A stretch of DNA of 64,000 bases from Aerococcus sp. (GCA_022768285.1 JALEMJ010000009.1:1-64000), one strand, 5' to 3'. Counted from the stretch's first letter, positions 6,696 through 15,369 are shown. Numbers and translations: made by a program. Notes: generated by a model from the letters alone, not told the origin.

Positions 6696-7745
6696 ATGGC
6701 AAATAACGAAATTAACCAAATTTATGAGGCGTTGAACGAAGCAACGGTGCTGACAGCGGAAGCGTTAGATATGAGCTATACGGAGGCGCTCCACGAAACG
6801 TTTCAAAATATTCATCTCGGGGAAGTTCAGCAATTCGATGGCGAACCTTCAGATGGCGTTAAGGCTCAGCTCGAGGAAAAATATCAGATTCTCGAAGGCA
6901 AACAATTAAAAGTGAAGGATATTCGTCTGATTGTGGAACTACTGATGCTTGAAGGCGATCGGATGGATCAACTGCCGCCGAATAATCAGATGACACCGCC
7001 ATCTATCAGCTTATTAATGGGCGATATTCTTGCTAAGGTACTGGATAGCGCTTTTGACAAGAGCCAACCAGTGCAGCTAACAGACTTGGCAATCGGTGCC
7101 GGTAATTTGTGGGGAATCGTTGCCGAGACGCTCAGTGCGTTCGGTTTTAACGTGGCAGGAAATGGTGTCGATAGTGATGAATTGATGCTCAGTATCGGCG
7201 AACACGTGCTCGCGCTCGAAGGTCATGCACCGGAGCTGTACCACAGCGATGCACTGCAAAATCTCTATATTCCGAAAGCAGATGCGATTGTGGGTGATCT
7301 GCCACTCGGTTATTATCCGAATCGCGATATCTCGGATCACTTTCAGAGTGAGAATAGCACTGTCGATGGGAACGACCGCGGTCTCAGCTACATTCACCCG
7401 CTATTCATCGAGCAGGGCTTCCAAGTGTTGAATGATGATGGCTGGGGGATCTATCTCGTTCCAGGTAACGTTGCCGAGATGCCCGGCTTTGATAAATTAC
7501 TCACGGCCATCCAATCGTTCGGTTATATACAGGGATTGTTGCAGCTACCGAAGAATATGTTTAGACAGGAAACAATGAAAAAAGCAATTCTCATCGTTCA
7601 GAAAAAAGGCACGCACGCCGTCCAGGCGCCACATGTACTCATCGGCGATATTCCGGATCTCAAGGACGTCGCTGCCGTCCGTAAATACCAAACACGATTA
7701 GAAGAATGGGCCGATGAAGTGCACGAAGCGCAGAACAACCATTAA
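6696..7745 (+). CDS. YtxK-type class I SAM-dependent methyltransferase
   Basis: A 349-residue protein related to adenine-specific DNA methylases of the YtxK group. A helical N-terminal region (residues 1-100) precedes the SAM-binding motif DLAIGAGNLW and the catalytic-type motif DLPLGYYP, which replaces the NPPY of active DNA methylases and is usual for this group. Its target is unknown. In many relatives it sits between the comG operon and ackA; here it is flanked by rpmA and the fructose operon instead. It has its own terminator. Confidence 0.82.
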   Translation: MANNEINQIYEALNEATVLTAEALDMSYTEALHETFQNIHLGEVQQFDGEPSDGVKAQLEEKYQILEGKQLKVKDIRLIVELLMLEGDRMDQLPPNNQMTPPSISLLMGDILAKVLDSAFDKSQPVQLTDLAIGAGNLWGIVAETLSAFGFNVAGNGVDSDELMLSIGEHVLALEGHAPELYHSDALQNLYIPKADAIVGDLPLGYYPNRDISDHFQSENSTVDGNDRGLSYIHPLFIEQGFQVLNDDGWGIYLVPGNVAEMPGFDKLLTAIQSFGYIQGLLQLPKNMFRQETMKKAILIVQKKGTHAVQAPHVLIGDIPDLKDVAAVRKYQTRLEEWADEVHEAQNNH

Positions 7746-7756
7746 CTAGCAAGCGA

Positions 7757-7785
7757 AGCACAGGCTTATATGTCTGTGCTTTTTT
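7757..7785 (+). terminator. Terminator after the YtxK-type gene
   Basis: AGCACAG/CTGTGCT stem followed by six T residues. Confidence 0.85.
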
Positions 7786-7805
7786 GGTAGTGACAGTGGA
7801 ACCGT

Positions 7806-7835
7806 TTGCGTTGTGAAAAATGCCTGTGATAAAAT
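7806..7835 (+). promoter_or_regulatory. Candidate fructose operon promoter
   Basis: TTGCGT, an 18-base spacer and TAAAAT lie 53 bases upstream of fruK. The -35 match is modest. Confidence 0.5.
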
Positions 7836-7841
7836 AGTAAA

Positions 7842-7859
7842 TCTTATCAATAGATAAGA
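7842..7859. promoter_or_regulatory. Palindrome near the fruK start site (candidate operator)
   Basis: TCTTATC-AATA-GATAAGA is a perfect seven-base inverted repeat just downstream of the predicted -10 box, where a repressor would block initiation. There is no fruR-type regulator next to the operon. Confidence 0.45.
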
Positions 7860-7888
7860 AAAATAGGGAATTGAGGAGGTTATAACTT

Positions 7889-8815
7889 GTGATTTATACA
7901 TTAACATTGAATCCTGCGATTGATTTATTCATTCAGACGGAAGCAATGGAACCAAAAATTGTGAATCGTACTGACTATTCGGAGGCCACGGCAAACGGCA
8001 AGGGTATCAACGTGTCATTTATCTTACAGAAGTTGGATGTGGTGAATACGGCACTCGGTGTCGGTGGTGGTTTTACCAATCAATATATCGAAGATGTGTT
8101 AACGCAGCGCGGCATTGCGCATGATTTTGTACATGTGGATGGCATGACACGTATTAACGTGTTTGCACAGGTGACGACGACAGCGGATGAATACAAACTC
8201 GTGAATCCGGGACCGACTGTCGATGAAGCAAAACAGATGGAATTATTGCAGAAACTCGAAGCTCTGCAATCAGACGATATGCTAATCATTTCTGGTAGTT
8301 TTGCAAAGGGTATCGATCCTGCGATTTTAACGCGCATTGCGGCACTCGCAGCGAAACAGCAGTTTAAACTGGTCATCGACACGAGCTACAAGGAAGTAAT
8401 GGATACGTTGACGTATCGTCCAGCATTATTGAAACCAAACGATGAAGAACTTCAAACGTGGTTCGATCTGGATCACGTACCTGATTGCTCTGAATGCATC
8501 ACGCTCGGCAAAGAATTACGAGCGCGTGGGGCAGAAAAAGTGCTGATTTCACTCGGCAGTGAGGGGGCATTATTAGTGAGTGAATCCGGCGTTATTCATG
8601 GCTCAGCGCCGCACGGTGAAGCGGTGAATACCACATGCGCTGGTGACACGATGCTCGGTACGTTTGTTGCTTCACAGCTGAGAGGCTTATCAGAACATGA
8701 GAGTTTGGTTCAGGCCATTGCAGCTGGCAGCTCAACTGCCTTTACCTCGGGGTTGACAGACTTTAGAGATGTACCAACACTTGCGAAAGATGTCCAACTC
8801 ACAATGTATGATTAA
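7889..8815 (+). CDS. fruK: 1-phosphofructokinase
   Basis: Phosphorylates fructose 1-phosphate, delivered by the adjacent PTS permease, to fructose 1,6-bisphosphate. The 308-residue protein is full length for the PfkB-type FruK/LacC family: it begins MIYTLTLNPAIDL, has GKGINVSFIL near residue 38 and the anion-hole/catalytic-base motif NTTCAGDTMLGTF near residue 250. It starts with GTG after GAGGAGG. fruA follows with a 14-base gap, so both are on one transcript. Confidence 0.93.
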   Translation: MIYTLTLNPAIDLFIQTEAMEPKIVNRTDYSEATANGKGINVSFILQKLDVVNTALGVGGGFTNQYIEDVLTQRGIAHDFVHVDGMTRINVFAQVTTTADEYKLVNPGPTVDEAKQMELLQKLEALQSDDMLIISGSFAKGIDPAILTRIAALAAKQQFKLVIDTSYKEVMDTLTYRPALLKPNDEELQTWFDLDHVPDCSECITLGKELRARGAEKVLISLGSEGALLVSESGVIHGSAPHGEAVNTTCAGDTMLGTFVASQLRGLSEHESLVQAIAAGSSTAFTSGLTDFRDVPTLAKDVQLTMYD

Positions 8816-8829
8816 GGAGGATGAGAACA

Positions 8830-10776
8830 ATGGGAAAGTATCAGATTATCGCAGCGACTGGCTGTCCGACCGGCATTGCGCATACCTACATGGCACAAGA
8901 AGCACTGGAACAGGCAGCTGAGAAGCGCGGTGTCAGTATCAAAGTTGAAACGCACGGGCAGACCGGTGTCGAGAACGCGCTGACGGATGAAGAAATTCGG
9001 GAAGCGGATGGTGTCATCGTTGCGGCCGACAAGGATGTCGCAATTGAACGTTTCGCTGGCAAGCGTGTCATTAATGTATCGGTGTCCAAGGGAATTAAAA
9101 TGCCAGATGAGTTAGTTGACCGTATTTTAAATGACGATCAGGTCCCGATTTATCATGCCGATAAAGCCCAGCAGCAGCCGACGACTGAAAAGGAATCGGT
9201 ATCCGCAGCTGGCATCGGGCATCAGTTATATGTTTACTTAATGAATGGCGTCTCACACATGTTGCCGCTTGTTGTTGCTGGTGGTGTATTGACAGCCTGC
9301 TCCTTCTTCTGGGGCATTCATTCTGCTGAACAGGGTAATCCTGAGTTTAATCAATTTGCTTACCTGCTGAATACGATCGGTGGGTTCGCGATGAATTTGA
9401 TGGTGCCGGTGCTCGCCGCTTATATTGCGGAAGCTATCGCCAAACGTTCCGGACTTATCGTTGGTTTCACGGTAGGTATGATTGCCTACACGAACGGTAC
9501 AGGATTTCTCGGTGGGCTTGTCGGTGGTTTCCTCGCCGGTGGGGTCGTGTTAGTACTCAATAAATTATTTGCAAAATTACCGAAATCAATCGATGGTCTG
9601 AAAGCTATCTTTATTCTGCCAGTACTGGGGACACTGATTGCAGGACTGACCATGTGGTACCTTTCCGTGCCGATGGAAGCCATTAACGAAGGAATGATGA
9701 ACTTCCTGAAACAAATGGAAGATGCTAACCCGATTATCTTGGGTGCGATCGTCGGCGCGATGTGTGCTTTCGACATGGGGGGCCCGGTAAACAAAGCAGC
9801 CTACCTCACTGGTACCGCATTGCTTGCACAGGGGAACTACTACTTTATGGCTGGGGTATCCGCCGCATGTATGGTGCCACCGCTAGCCACAGGTGTTTCG
9901 GTATTATTAAATAAAAAAGCCTACACTGAAAAAGAACGCAGTGCCGGCTACGTCAACTTCTTACTCGGTGCGACACATATTACCGAAGGGGCAATTCCTT
10001 TCGCTGCGAAAAACCCACTGATTAATATTCCAATTTTCATGTTTGGGTCGGCAATCGCCGCTATACTCTCATACGTGACGCGAACCAGCGTACCAGCGCC
10101 GCACGGTGGTTTTATCGTGTTACCGATCGTCAATCGTCCGTTCATGTGGGTCATTGATATCTTCGTCGGCGCTGTGATCGCTGGGATTCTGCTAGCCTTT
10201 GCAGAAGGACGGACGAAAGCTGCACCAGAAGTCGCAACGGAAGCGGCAGCTACTGAAGCTACCGAAACGACGGTCACAGCACCTGTCGCTGAAGCAAGTG
10301 AAACGCCAGTAGAAGACGAGGATAGCTTGGGCAGTATTTTGAAGCAGGAATACATCCAGATCGATGTGCCGTGCGATACACGCGATGCTGTACTCGATTA
10401 TCTCAGTATTACCGCAGAAAAATTAGGCTTAACAACCAATTCCGAAGCGGTCTACCAGAAATATCAGGCGCGTGAAGCGAGCGGTTCAACCGGGATGGAA
10501 CGCGGTATTGCGATTCCGCATGCCGAGGATGCGTCAATTAAGCAGCCAGCCATGTTGATCTTGAAATTACGAAATGGTGTGGAATGGGAGTCGTTCGATG
10601 GTCAACCGATCGATACGGTCATTTCGTTCTTGATTCCGGAATCCGGAGGCGAGGCCCACTTGCACTACTTATCAGAAACATCTAAACGCCTGATGCAGGA
10701 AGACTTTGTCGATCAACTGAAAGCAGCGAATGATGCGTACACGATTTATCGTTTATTCACTGAAACAGAAGCTTAA
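8830..10776 (+). CDS. fruA: PTS fructose-specific EIIBCA permease
   Basis: Imports and phosphorylates fructose to fructose 1-phosphate. The 648-residue protein has EIIB at residues 1-100 with its phospho-cysteine (C12 in AATGCPTGIAHT), then the EIIC membrane domain (about 125-460), an Ala/Glu/Thr-rich linker (about 462-500) and a C-terminal EIIA domain with phospho-histidine H564 in IAIPHAED. This B-C-A order is unusual; Firmicute FruA proteins are commonly A-B-C. The frame opens at 8821, but that ATG touches the AGGAGG, so the ATG at 8830 is preferred. Confidence 0.92.
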   Translation: MGKYQIIAATGCPTGIAHTYMAQEALEQAAEKRGVSIKVETHGQTGVENALTDEEIREADGVIVAADKDVAIERFAGKRVINVSVSKGIKMPDELVDRILNDDQVPIYHADKAQQQPTTEKESVSAAGIGHQLYVYLMNGVSHMLPLVVAGGVLTACSFFWGIHSAEQGNPEFNQFAYLLNTIGGFAMNLMVPVLAAYIAEAIAKRSGLIVGFTVGMIAYTNGTGFLGGLVGGFLAGGVVLVLNKLFAKLPKSIDGLKAIFILPVLGTLIAGLTMWYLSVPMEAINEGMMNFLKQMEDANPIILGAIVGAMCAFDMGGPVNKAAYLTGTALLAQGNYYFMAGVSAACMVPPLATGVSVLLNKKAYTEKERSAGYVNFLLGATHITEGAIPFAAKNPLINIPIFMFGSAIAAILSYVTRTSVPAPHGGFIVLPIVNRPFMWVIDIFVGAVIAGILLAFAEGRTKAAPEVATEAAATEATETTVTAPVAEASETPVEDEDSLGSILKQEYIQIDVPCDTRDAVLDYLSITAEKLGLTTNSEAVYQKYQAREASGSTGMERGIAIPHAEDASIKQPAMLILKLRNGVEWESFDGQPIDTVISFLIPESGGEAHLHYLSETSKRLMQEDFVDQLKAANDAYTIYRLFTETEA

Positions 10777-10873
10777 TCTTTCAGAAAGCGTTAAGGATCG
10801 CACCAGATAGTATCACCAGTGAGATATACTGTGTTATGCTAAAGCGATTGAATGGATAGGAGCGAACACAACG

Positions 10874-12055
10874 ATGCAGAAAGTCTATATTGTCGCTGCA
10901 AAGCGCACAGCCATCGGAAAATTCGGTGGCAGTTTACGTGAAATGCCTGCTGTGACCATGGGGGAAAAGGTGGTGGCCAATCTCTTTTCAGGGATTGACC
11001 AGTCACCAACGATTGCGGATACATTGATTTTTGGGAATGTGCTCTCAGCCGGTCTCGGCCAGAATGTGGCGCGACAGATAGCACTCAACAGTGGGATGAA
11101 AGAAGCGAGTACCGCGTACACCGTGAATATGGTCTGTGGTTCCGGAATGAAAGCCGTCGATCTCGGTGTGAAAGAAATCATGCTGGGAGACGCGGATACG
11201 GTTGTCGTCGGTGGGACGGAGAATATGAGCCGTGCACCGTATGTCCTCCCCAACATGCGTTTCGGTCATACCATGAATGATGATAAGGTGATTGACACCA
11301 TGATGTCGGATGGCCTTCAGGATGCGTTCAGTCACGCACCGATGGGATTGACTGCCGAAAATATTGCCGAAAAATATCACATCCCGCGCGAGCGGCAGGA
11401 TGCGTTCGCTTATCGTAGCCAGCAGAAAGCGATGACTGCCGTCCAGTCTGAAGCTTTCAAGGAAGAAATTGTACCGCTGACGATCCCACAGCGAAAAGGT
11501 GAACCGCAGACGTTCGCTACCGATGAGTTTCCACGCTTCGACACATCGCTCGAAAAACTATCCAAATTGAAGCCGACATTTAAATCAGGCGGTACGGTGA
11601 CAGCCGGCAATGCATCGGGAATTAACGACGGTGCAGCCGGTCTGATCTTAATGAGTGAAGCTAAAGTTAAGGAATATTACCTCACACCGCTAGCTGAAAT
11701 TAAAGCGATTGGGACAGGTGGCGTAGCACCTGAACTGATGGGTACAGGTCCGATTCCAGCGACTGAGCATGCACTCGCTAAGGCACAGCTGACGATGGCA
11801 GATATCGATACAGTGGAACTGAATGAAGCGTTTGCTTCACAGGCAATTGCTGTACAGGATACGCTTGCAATCCCTGATGCGAAGCTCAACCCACGTGGTG
11901 GCGCGATTGCGCTCGGTCATCCGATCGGTGCTTCCGGGGCGCGCGTGCTCGTTTCGTTAGTTCACGAGTTGAAACAGCTGCACAAGCGTTACGGTTTAGC
12001 GACGCTCTGCATCGGCGGTGGTCAGGGCATTGCAACGATAATTGAAAACGTTTGA
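10874..12055 (+). CDS. Acetyl-CoA C-acetyltransferase (thiolase)
   Basis: Condenses two acetyl-CoA into acetoacetyl-CoA. In Lactobacillales this normally feeds the mevalonate pathway. The 393-residue protein is full length for biosynthetic thiolases: nucleophilic Cys88 in NMVCGSGMK, GGTENMSRAPY, NASGINDGAAG, the catalytic-histidine segment GGAIALGHPIGASGARV and the second cysteine in CIGGGQG. No HMG-CoA synthase or reductase gene is adjacent. It could be called atoB, thlA or mvaC-like; a symbol is not certain. Confidence 0.9.
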   Translation: MQKVYIVAAKRTAIGKFGGSLREMPAVTMGEKVVANLFSGIDQSPTIADTLIFGNVLSAGLGQNVARQIALNSGMKEASTAYTVNMVCGSGMKAVDLGVKEIMLGDADTVVVGGTENMSRAPYVLPNMRFGHTMNDDKVIDTMMSDGLQDAFSHAPMGLTAENIAEKYHIPRERQDAFAYRSQQKAMTAVQSEAFKEEIVPLTIPQRKGEPQTFATDEFPRFDTSLEKLSKLKPTFKSGGTVTAGNASGINDGAAGLILMSEAKVKEYYLTPLAEIKAIGTGGVAPELMGTGPIPATEHALAKAQLTMADIDTVELNEAFASQAIAVQDTLAIPDAKLNPRGGAIALGHPIGASGARVLVSLVHELKQLHKRYGLATLCIGGGQGIATIIENV

Positions 12056-12081
12056 GTTTTGCGTTGAACTTCCCTTATAAT
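12052..12081 (+). promoter_or_regulatory. Candidate promoter at the end of the thiolase gene
   Basis: TTGAGT, an 18-base spacer and a perfect TATAAT. It overlaps the thiolase stop codon and lies 22 bases before the small ORF at 12103. Confidence 0.55.
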
Positions 12082-12102
12082 AAGTAAGAAGAGGTGATGA
12101 GT

Positions 12103-12204
12103 ATGAAGAAAAGTGAAAAATTACAGAAAATCGCAACAGTATTTACAACAATCGGTTTAGCGATCACAGCAATCGCTAAAATTGCGGAAGTATTAGACGA
12201 CTAG
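12103..12204 (+). CDS. Small amphipathic peptide, 33 residues
   Basis: An ATG preceded by GAGGTG opens a 33-codon frame that ends at TAG. The product has a charged N-terminus (MKKSEKLQK), a hydrophobic or amphipathic helix of about 18 residues (VFTTIGLAITAIAKIAEV) and ends LDD. A good ribosome site and a TATAAT-bearing promoter just upstream argue that it is expressed. I recognise no family. A small membrane peptide, secreted peptide or toxin-like peptide are all possible. The next gene follows after 40 bases on the same strand. Confidence 0.55.
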   Translation: MKKSEKLQKIATVFTTIGLAITAIAKIAEVLDD

Positions 12205-12244
12205 TTCGAAATACCACAGAGACTAAAGGATGGAAGGTGAGAGC

Positions 12245-13000
12245 ATGGCAACAATCAGTAGCCGTAGCGCGGATGGCACACATAAGACCATCAATACCTT
12301 GTTAAAACAAGATAATCTACCCGTCCCGGCTATCATTGAGCAGGCACCGGGAATTCGAATCTTCGGAAAGCGATTGCGCTCCTTCCTGTTCAGTACTGAT
12401 ATTGCGACCATCTGCTATACTAATGCGGATGCAATTCTCGCCGTCTACCCTTATACGCCGCATCCAGCCATTATCTCGGCAATCTGTCGGGTAGCCAATC
12501 AGCCCGTCTTTGCGGGTGTAGGTGGCGGTAAAACGCAGGGAATACGTAGCACCTATCTCGCGCTCTCGGCCGAAGCGGAAGGGGCATCAGGTGTCGTCGT
12601 GAATACCCCGATGCCGAATGAGAATGTGACCCGGATAGCGCAGATGATTGATGCACCGATTATCGGTACAGTTGTTTCAGAATACGAGCTTTACGATCGG
12701 CACAAGGCGGGGGTTGATATTTTCAACATCGCGGGCGGCAAACGCACGCCACAGTTGGTGAAGCGCATTTCCAAGAAGTTCCCCGATATCCCGATTATCG
12801 CTACGGGTGGTAAGACGGATGACAGTATCGCCCAGGCGCTCGATGCGGGGGCGGATGCGATCAGCTGGTCACCACCGACGACCGGTGAACTGTTCCGCGT
12901 TTACATGGATAAGTATCGTGCCGATCAGCGCGAAGCCTTCATCGATGAGCATGATGGATTGACATTGAATCAATACGAAGAACAAGTCAAAGCACAGTAG
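12245..13000 (+). CDS. TIM-barrel-type protein of unknown function
   Basis: A 251-residue cytoplasmic protein with beta/alpha-barrel character: repeated strand motifs such as PVFAGVGGGKTQ, APIIGTVV, DIFNIAGG, and a phosphate-binding-like IIATGGKTDDSIAQALDAGADAI (in two parts). The pattern resembles ThiG, TrpF and NanE-like barrels, but none of those identities is supported. The frame opens at 12230, but the ATG at 12245 is preferred because GGAAGGTGAG lies just before it. It is followed closely by a D-2-hydroxyacid dehydrogenase, so a shared metabolic role is possible. Confidence 0.7.
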   Translation: MATISSRSADGTHKTINTLLKQDNLPVPAIIEQAPGIRIFGKRLRSFLFSTDIATICYTNADAILAVYPYTPHPAIISAICRVANQPVFAGVGGGKTQGIRSTYLALSAEAEGASGVVVNTPMPNENVTRIAQMIDAPIIGTVVSEYELYDRHKAGVDIFNIAGGKRTPQLVKRISKKFPDIPIIATGGKTDDSIAQALDAGADAISWSPPTTGELFRVYMDKYRADQREAFIDEHDGLTLNQYEEQVKAQ

Positions 13001-13026
13001 TCACTAGATAGAGAAGGGTGAAAGTT

Positions 13027-13983
13027 ATGCAAATTGGAATTTTAGAACCATTAAATGTTCCGGATGAGCAGCTCAAACCATTGATCGAGCCGCTAGAAAA
13101 AGCGGGGCACACGGTCACCGTATACGATGACAGAACGACCGATCCTGATGAGCTCTTTGAACGCAGTAAGGATAAGGACATCGTCGTTATCGCGAATACA
13201 CCGTACCCTGCTGAAGTGATCGAACGCCTCGACCAGACGAAATACATCAATGTCGCCTTTACGGGTGTGGATCATGTCGGGATGGATGCGGCGAACAAAA
13301 AAGGTATCACCGTCTCCAATGCGGCAGGTTATGCGGGGCGCTCAGTTCCTGAATTAGCGATCGGCTTGACTTTAGCGCTTTACCGTAATATTCCAGGTTC
13401 CAATGAGGATGCGCGCAAGTCGGATGACTTCCCAGGCGCATTCAAGGGACGCGAAATTGCAGGTAAAACTGTTGGGATTGTCGGTACCGGGAAACTCGGT
13501 ATCGAAGCTGCGAAATTATTCAAAGCTTTCGGTGCTGAATTGATCGGCTACAACCGCAGCGAAAAAGACGCCGCAAAAGAGATTGGCCTTGTCTACAAAG
13601 ACTTGGATGATGTGATGGCAGAGAGTGATATCATTTCCATTCACCTCCCGAGTACGCCAGACACGAAGAAAAGCATCGATGCTGAGAAGATCGGCAAGAT
13701 GAAAGAATCTGCGATCTTAATTAATACGGCACGTGGAGCGATCGTCGATAACGAGGCCTTAGCGCAAGCGCTGAACGATGGAAAAATCGCCGGTGCTGGG
13801 ATCGACGTGTTCGATGTCGAACCGCCATTGCCAGCCGATACCGCACTATTACATGCAAAGAATGCCATTCTCACCCCACACCTCGGCTTCTTGACTGAAG
13901 AATCCATGGTGAAACGGGCTAAAATCGTCTTCGATAATATCGACAAATTTATCGATGGCAACCCGCAGAATGTCATGAAATAG
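13027..13983 (+). CDS. D-isomer specific 2-hydroxyacid dehydrogenase
   Basis: NAD(P)-dependent oxidoreductase of about 318 residues that reduces a 2-keto acid or oxidises a D-2-hydroxy acid; the exact substrate is not readable from sequence. The Rossmann motif GIVGTGKLG is near residue 148. The catalytic Arg is in NTARGAIVD, the Glu in DVFDVEPP and the His in LTPHLGF. The frame opens with GTG at 13018, but the ATG at 13027 sits seven bases after GAGAAGGG. It is co-directional with the TIM-barrel gene 26 bases upstream. Confidence 0.88.
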   Translation: MQIGILEPLNVPDEQLKPLIEPLEKAGHTVTVYDDRTTDPDELFERSKDKDIVVIANTPYPAEVIERLDQTKYINVAFTGVDHVGMDAANKKGITVSNAAGYAGRSVPELAIGLTLALYRNIPGSNEDARKSDDFPGAFKGREIAGKTVGIVGTGKLGIEAAKLFKAFGAELIGYNRSEKDAAKEIGLVYKDLDDVMAESDIISIHLPSTPDTKKSIDAEKIGKMKESAILINTARGAIVDNEALAQALNDGKIAGAGIDVFDVEPPLPADTALLHAKNAILTPHLGFLTEESMVKRAKIVFDNIDKFIDGNPQNVMK

Positions 13984-13997
13984 CCAACTAGTGCACT

Positions 13998-14030
13998 AAA
14001 AAAGGTCGCGCCGTAAAGCGCGACCTTTTT
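13998..14030. terminator. Bidirectional terminator
   Basis: AAAAAGGTCGCGC/GCGCGACCTTTTT hairpin with A and T tracts on both sides. It serves the dehydrogenase (+) and xpt (-), which converge here. Confidence 0.9.
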
Positions 14031-14042
14031 GTGTGTAGAGAA

Positions 14043-14624
14043 TTAGTGCCCGTCCGCAAAGGTGACGGTGTTATTGTCGAGTGAGGCGATGCGGGCTTCG
14101 GAATAGACGTCAATACCGAGCGCTTCGAGACGCTCGCGACCTTGTTGGAATGACTTCTCGATACAGATAGCGACACCTGCGACGCTCGCGCCAGCCTGCT
14201 TGCACAGATCGACGAGTCCGAGCGATGCCTCCCCATTAGCTAGGAAGTCATCGACAATCAGAATGCGGTCATCAAGGGAGAGATACTGACGGCTGACAAT
14301 AATCGTGTTGTCTTCGTCCTTCGTATAGCTGTGTACGACGGTCTTGTAGACGTCCTGGTCCTGCAATGTTGCCGGTTCTTTTTTCTTGGCGAAGACCATC
14401 GGCACATCGAGTGCAGCCGCAGTCATGATTGCGGGCGCAATACCAGAAGCTTCGATGGTGAGCACTTTAGTGATGCCAGCGGATTGAAAATGCGCGATGA
14501 ACTGATCGACAATACTCTGCATAATTGCAGGGGATACTTGATGATTAATGAATGAATCGACTTTGAGCACATTATTGGGAAAGACCTTGCCGTCTTGCTT
14601 AATCTTAGCTTTTAAATCAATCAT
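14043..14624 (-). CDS. xpt: Xanthine phosphoribosyltransferase
   Basis: Salvages xanthine to XMP using PRPP. The 193-residue product has the type I PRTase signature RILIVDDFLANGEA and the IEASGIAPAIMTA segment, and begins MIDLKAKIKQDGKV as usual for Xpt. The frame extends ten codons upstream, but the ATG at 14624 has GAGGAG seven bases before it. Unlike Bacillus there is no pbuX downstream and no purine riboswitch is evident in the 138-base gap to the divergent trmL. Confidence 0.92.
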   Translation of the reverse strand: MIDLKAKIKQDGKVFPNNVLKVDSFINHQVSPAIMQSIVDQFIAHFQSAGITKVLTIEASGIAPAIMTAAALDVPMVFAKKKEPATLQDQDVYKTVVHSYTKDEDNTIIVSRQYLSLDDRILIVDDFLANGEASLGLVDLCKQAGASVAGVAICIEKSFQQGRERLEALGIDVYSEARIASLDNNTVTFADGH

Positions 14625-14702
14625 AATTTCTCCTCTCAATAGACGAAAACGCAACGTATTTTAAGTAATTTTAATATAATTGACATGATTTTAAAATAGC
14701 AA

Positions 14703-14721
14703 CACTACCCGATAAGTAGTG
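14703..14721. promoter_or_regulatory. Palindrome in the xpt-trmL divergent region
   Basis: CACTAC-CCGATAA-GTAGTG is a perfect six-base inverted repeat between the two divergent genes, adjacent to the trmL -10 box. It may be an operator or a chance hairpin. Confidence 0.35.
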
Positions 14722-14725
14722 ATTT

Positions 14726-14734
14726 TGTTAGAAT
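14726..14734 (+). promoter_or_regulatory. Extended -10 promoter of trmL
   Basis: TGTTAGAAT (TG-n-TAGAAT) lies 28 bases before trmL with no good -35 box. The same element recurs before other genes in the window. Confidence 0.5.
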
Positions 14735-14762
14735 AGACGATAATTGAGGAGAGGAAGAAACA

Positions 14763-15275
14763 ATGACGAATCATATTGTATTGTATCAACCAGAAATTCC
14801 TGCCAATACGGGAAATATTTCAAGAACCTGTGCAGCGACGGATACGCACCTGCACCTCATTCGTCCGCTCGGTTTTCAGACAGATGACAAGCATTTGAAA
14901 CGGGCCGGGTTGGACTACTGGGATAATGTAATGCTGCACTATCATGATAGTCTGGAAGACTTCATGACTTCAATCGGTGATAGTCCACTGTATCTCATCA
15001 GTAAGTTCGCCAACCAAGATTATACGGATGTTGATTATACCGATTACATGGATGACGATTTGTACCTCATGTTCGGGCGTGAGACGACCGGCCTACCAGA
15101 AGATTTCATGCGGGCACATGCCGATCAGTGCCTGCGCATTCCGCAGGACGACACTAAGGTTCGCTGCCTCAATCTCTCGAACAGTGCAGCGATTGTCATC
15201 TATGAGGTACTGCGTCAACAGAACTTCCCGAAATTGGAACGGACGCATCATTACGAACACGATAAGCTCGATTAA
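14763..15275 (+). CDS. trmL: tRNA (cytidine(34)-2'-O)-methyltransferase TrmL
   Basis: SPOUT-family enzyme that 2'-O-methylates the wobble base of tRNA-Leu. The 170-residue protein has the trefoil-knot SAM motifs [25 protein letters not shown] and [15 protein letters not shown] in the expected order and is of typical length. GAGGAGAGG precedes the ATG. It is divergent from xpt and 94 bases upstream of the penicillin-binding protein gene. Confidence 0.93.
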   Translation: MTNHIVLYQPEIPANTGNISRTCAATDTHLHLIRPLGFQTDDKHLKRAGLDYWDNVMLHYHDSLEDFMTSIGDSPLYLISKFANQDYTDVDYTDYMDDDLYLMFGRETTGLPEDFMRAHADQCLRIPQDDTKVRCLNLSNSAAIVIYEVLRQQNFPKLERTHHYEHDKLD

Positions 15276-15369
15276 ACGTATATTTTCATTAAGAATACAC
15301 AAATCAACAAGTCATAATGAAAAATTATGTACAATAATGCTAGCAAATTCGGAAAGGAGGGGATAGCGT

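Noticed and set aside
12245..13000. N-acetylmannosamine-6-phosphate epimerase (NanE) or ThiG
   Set aside because: Only general barrel motifs agree; the catalytic residues and neighbours of these enzymes are not seen.
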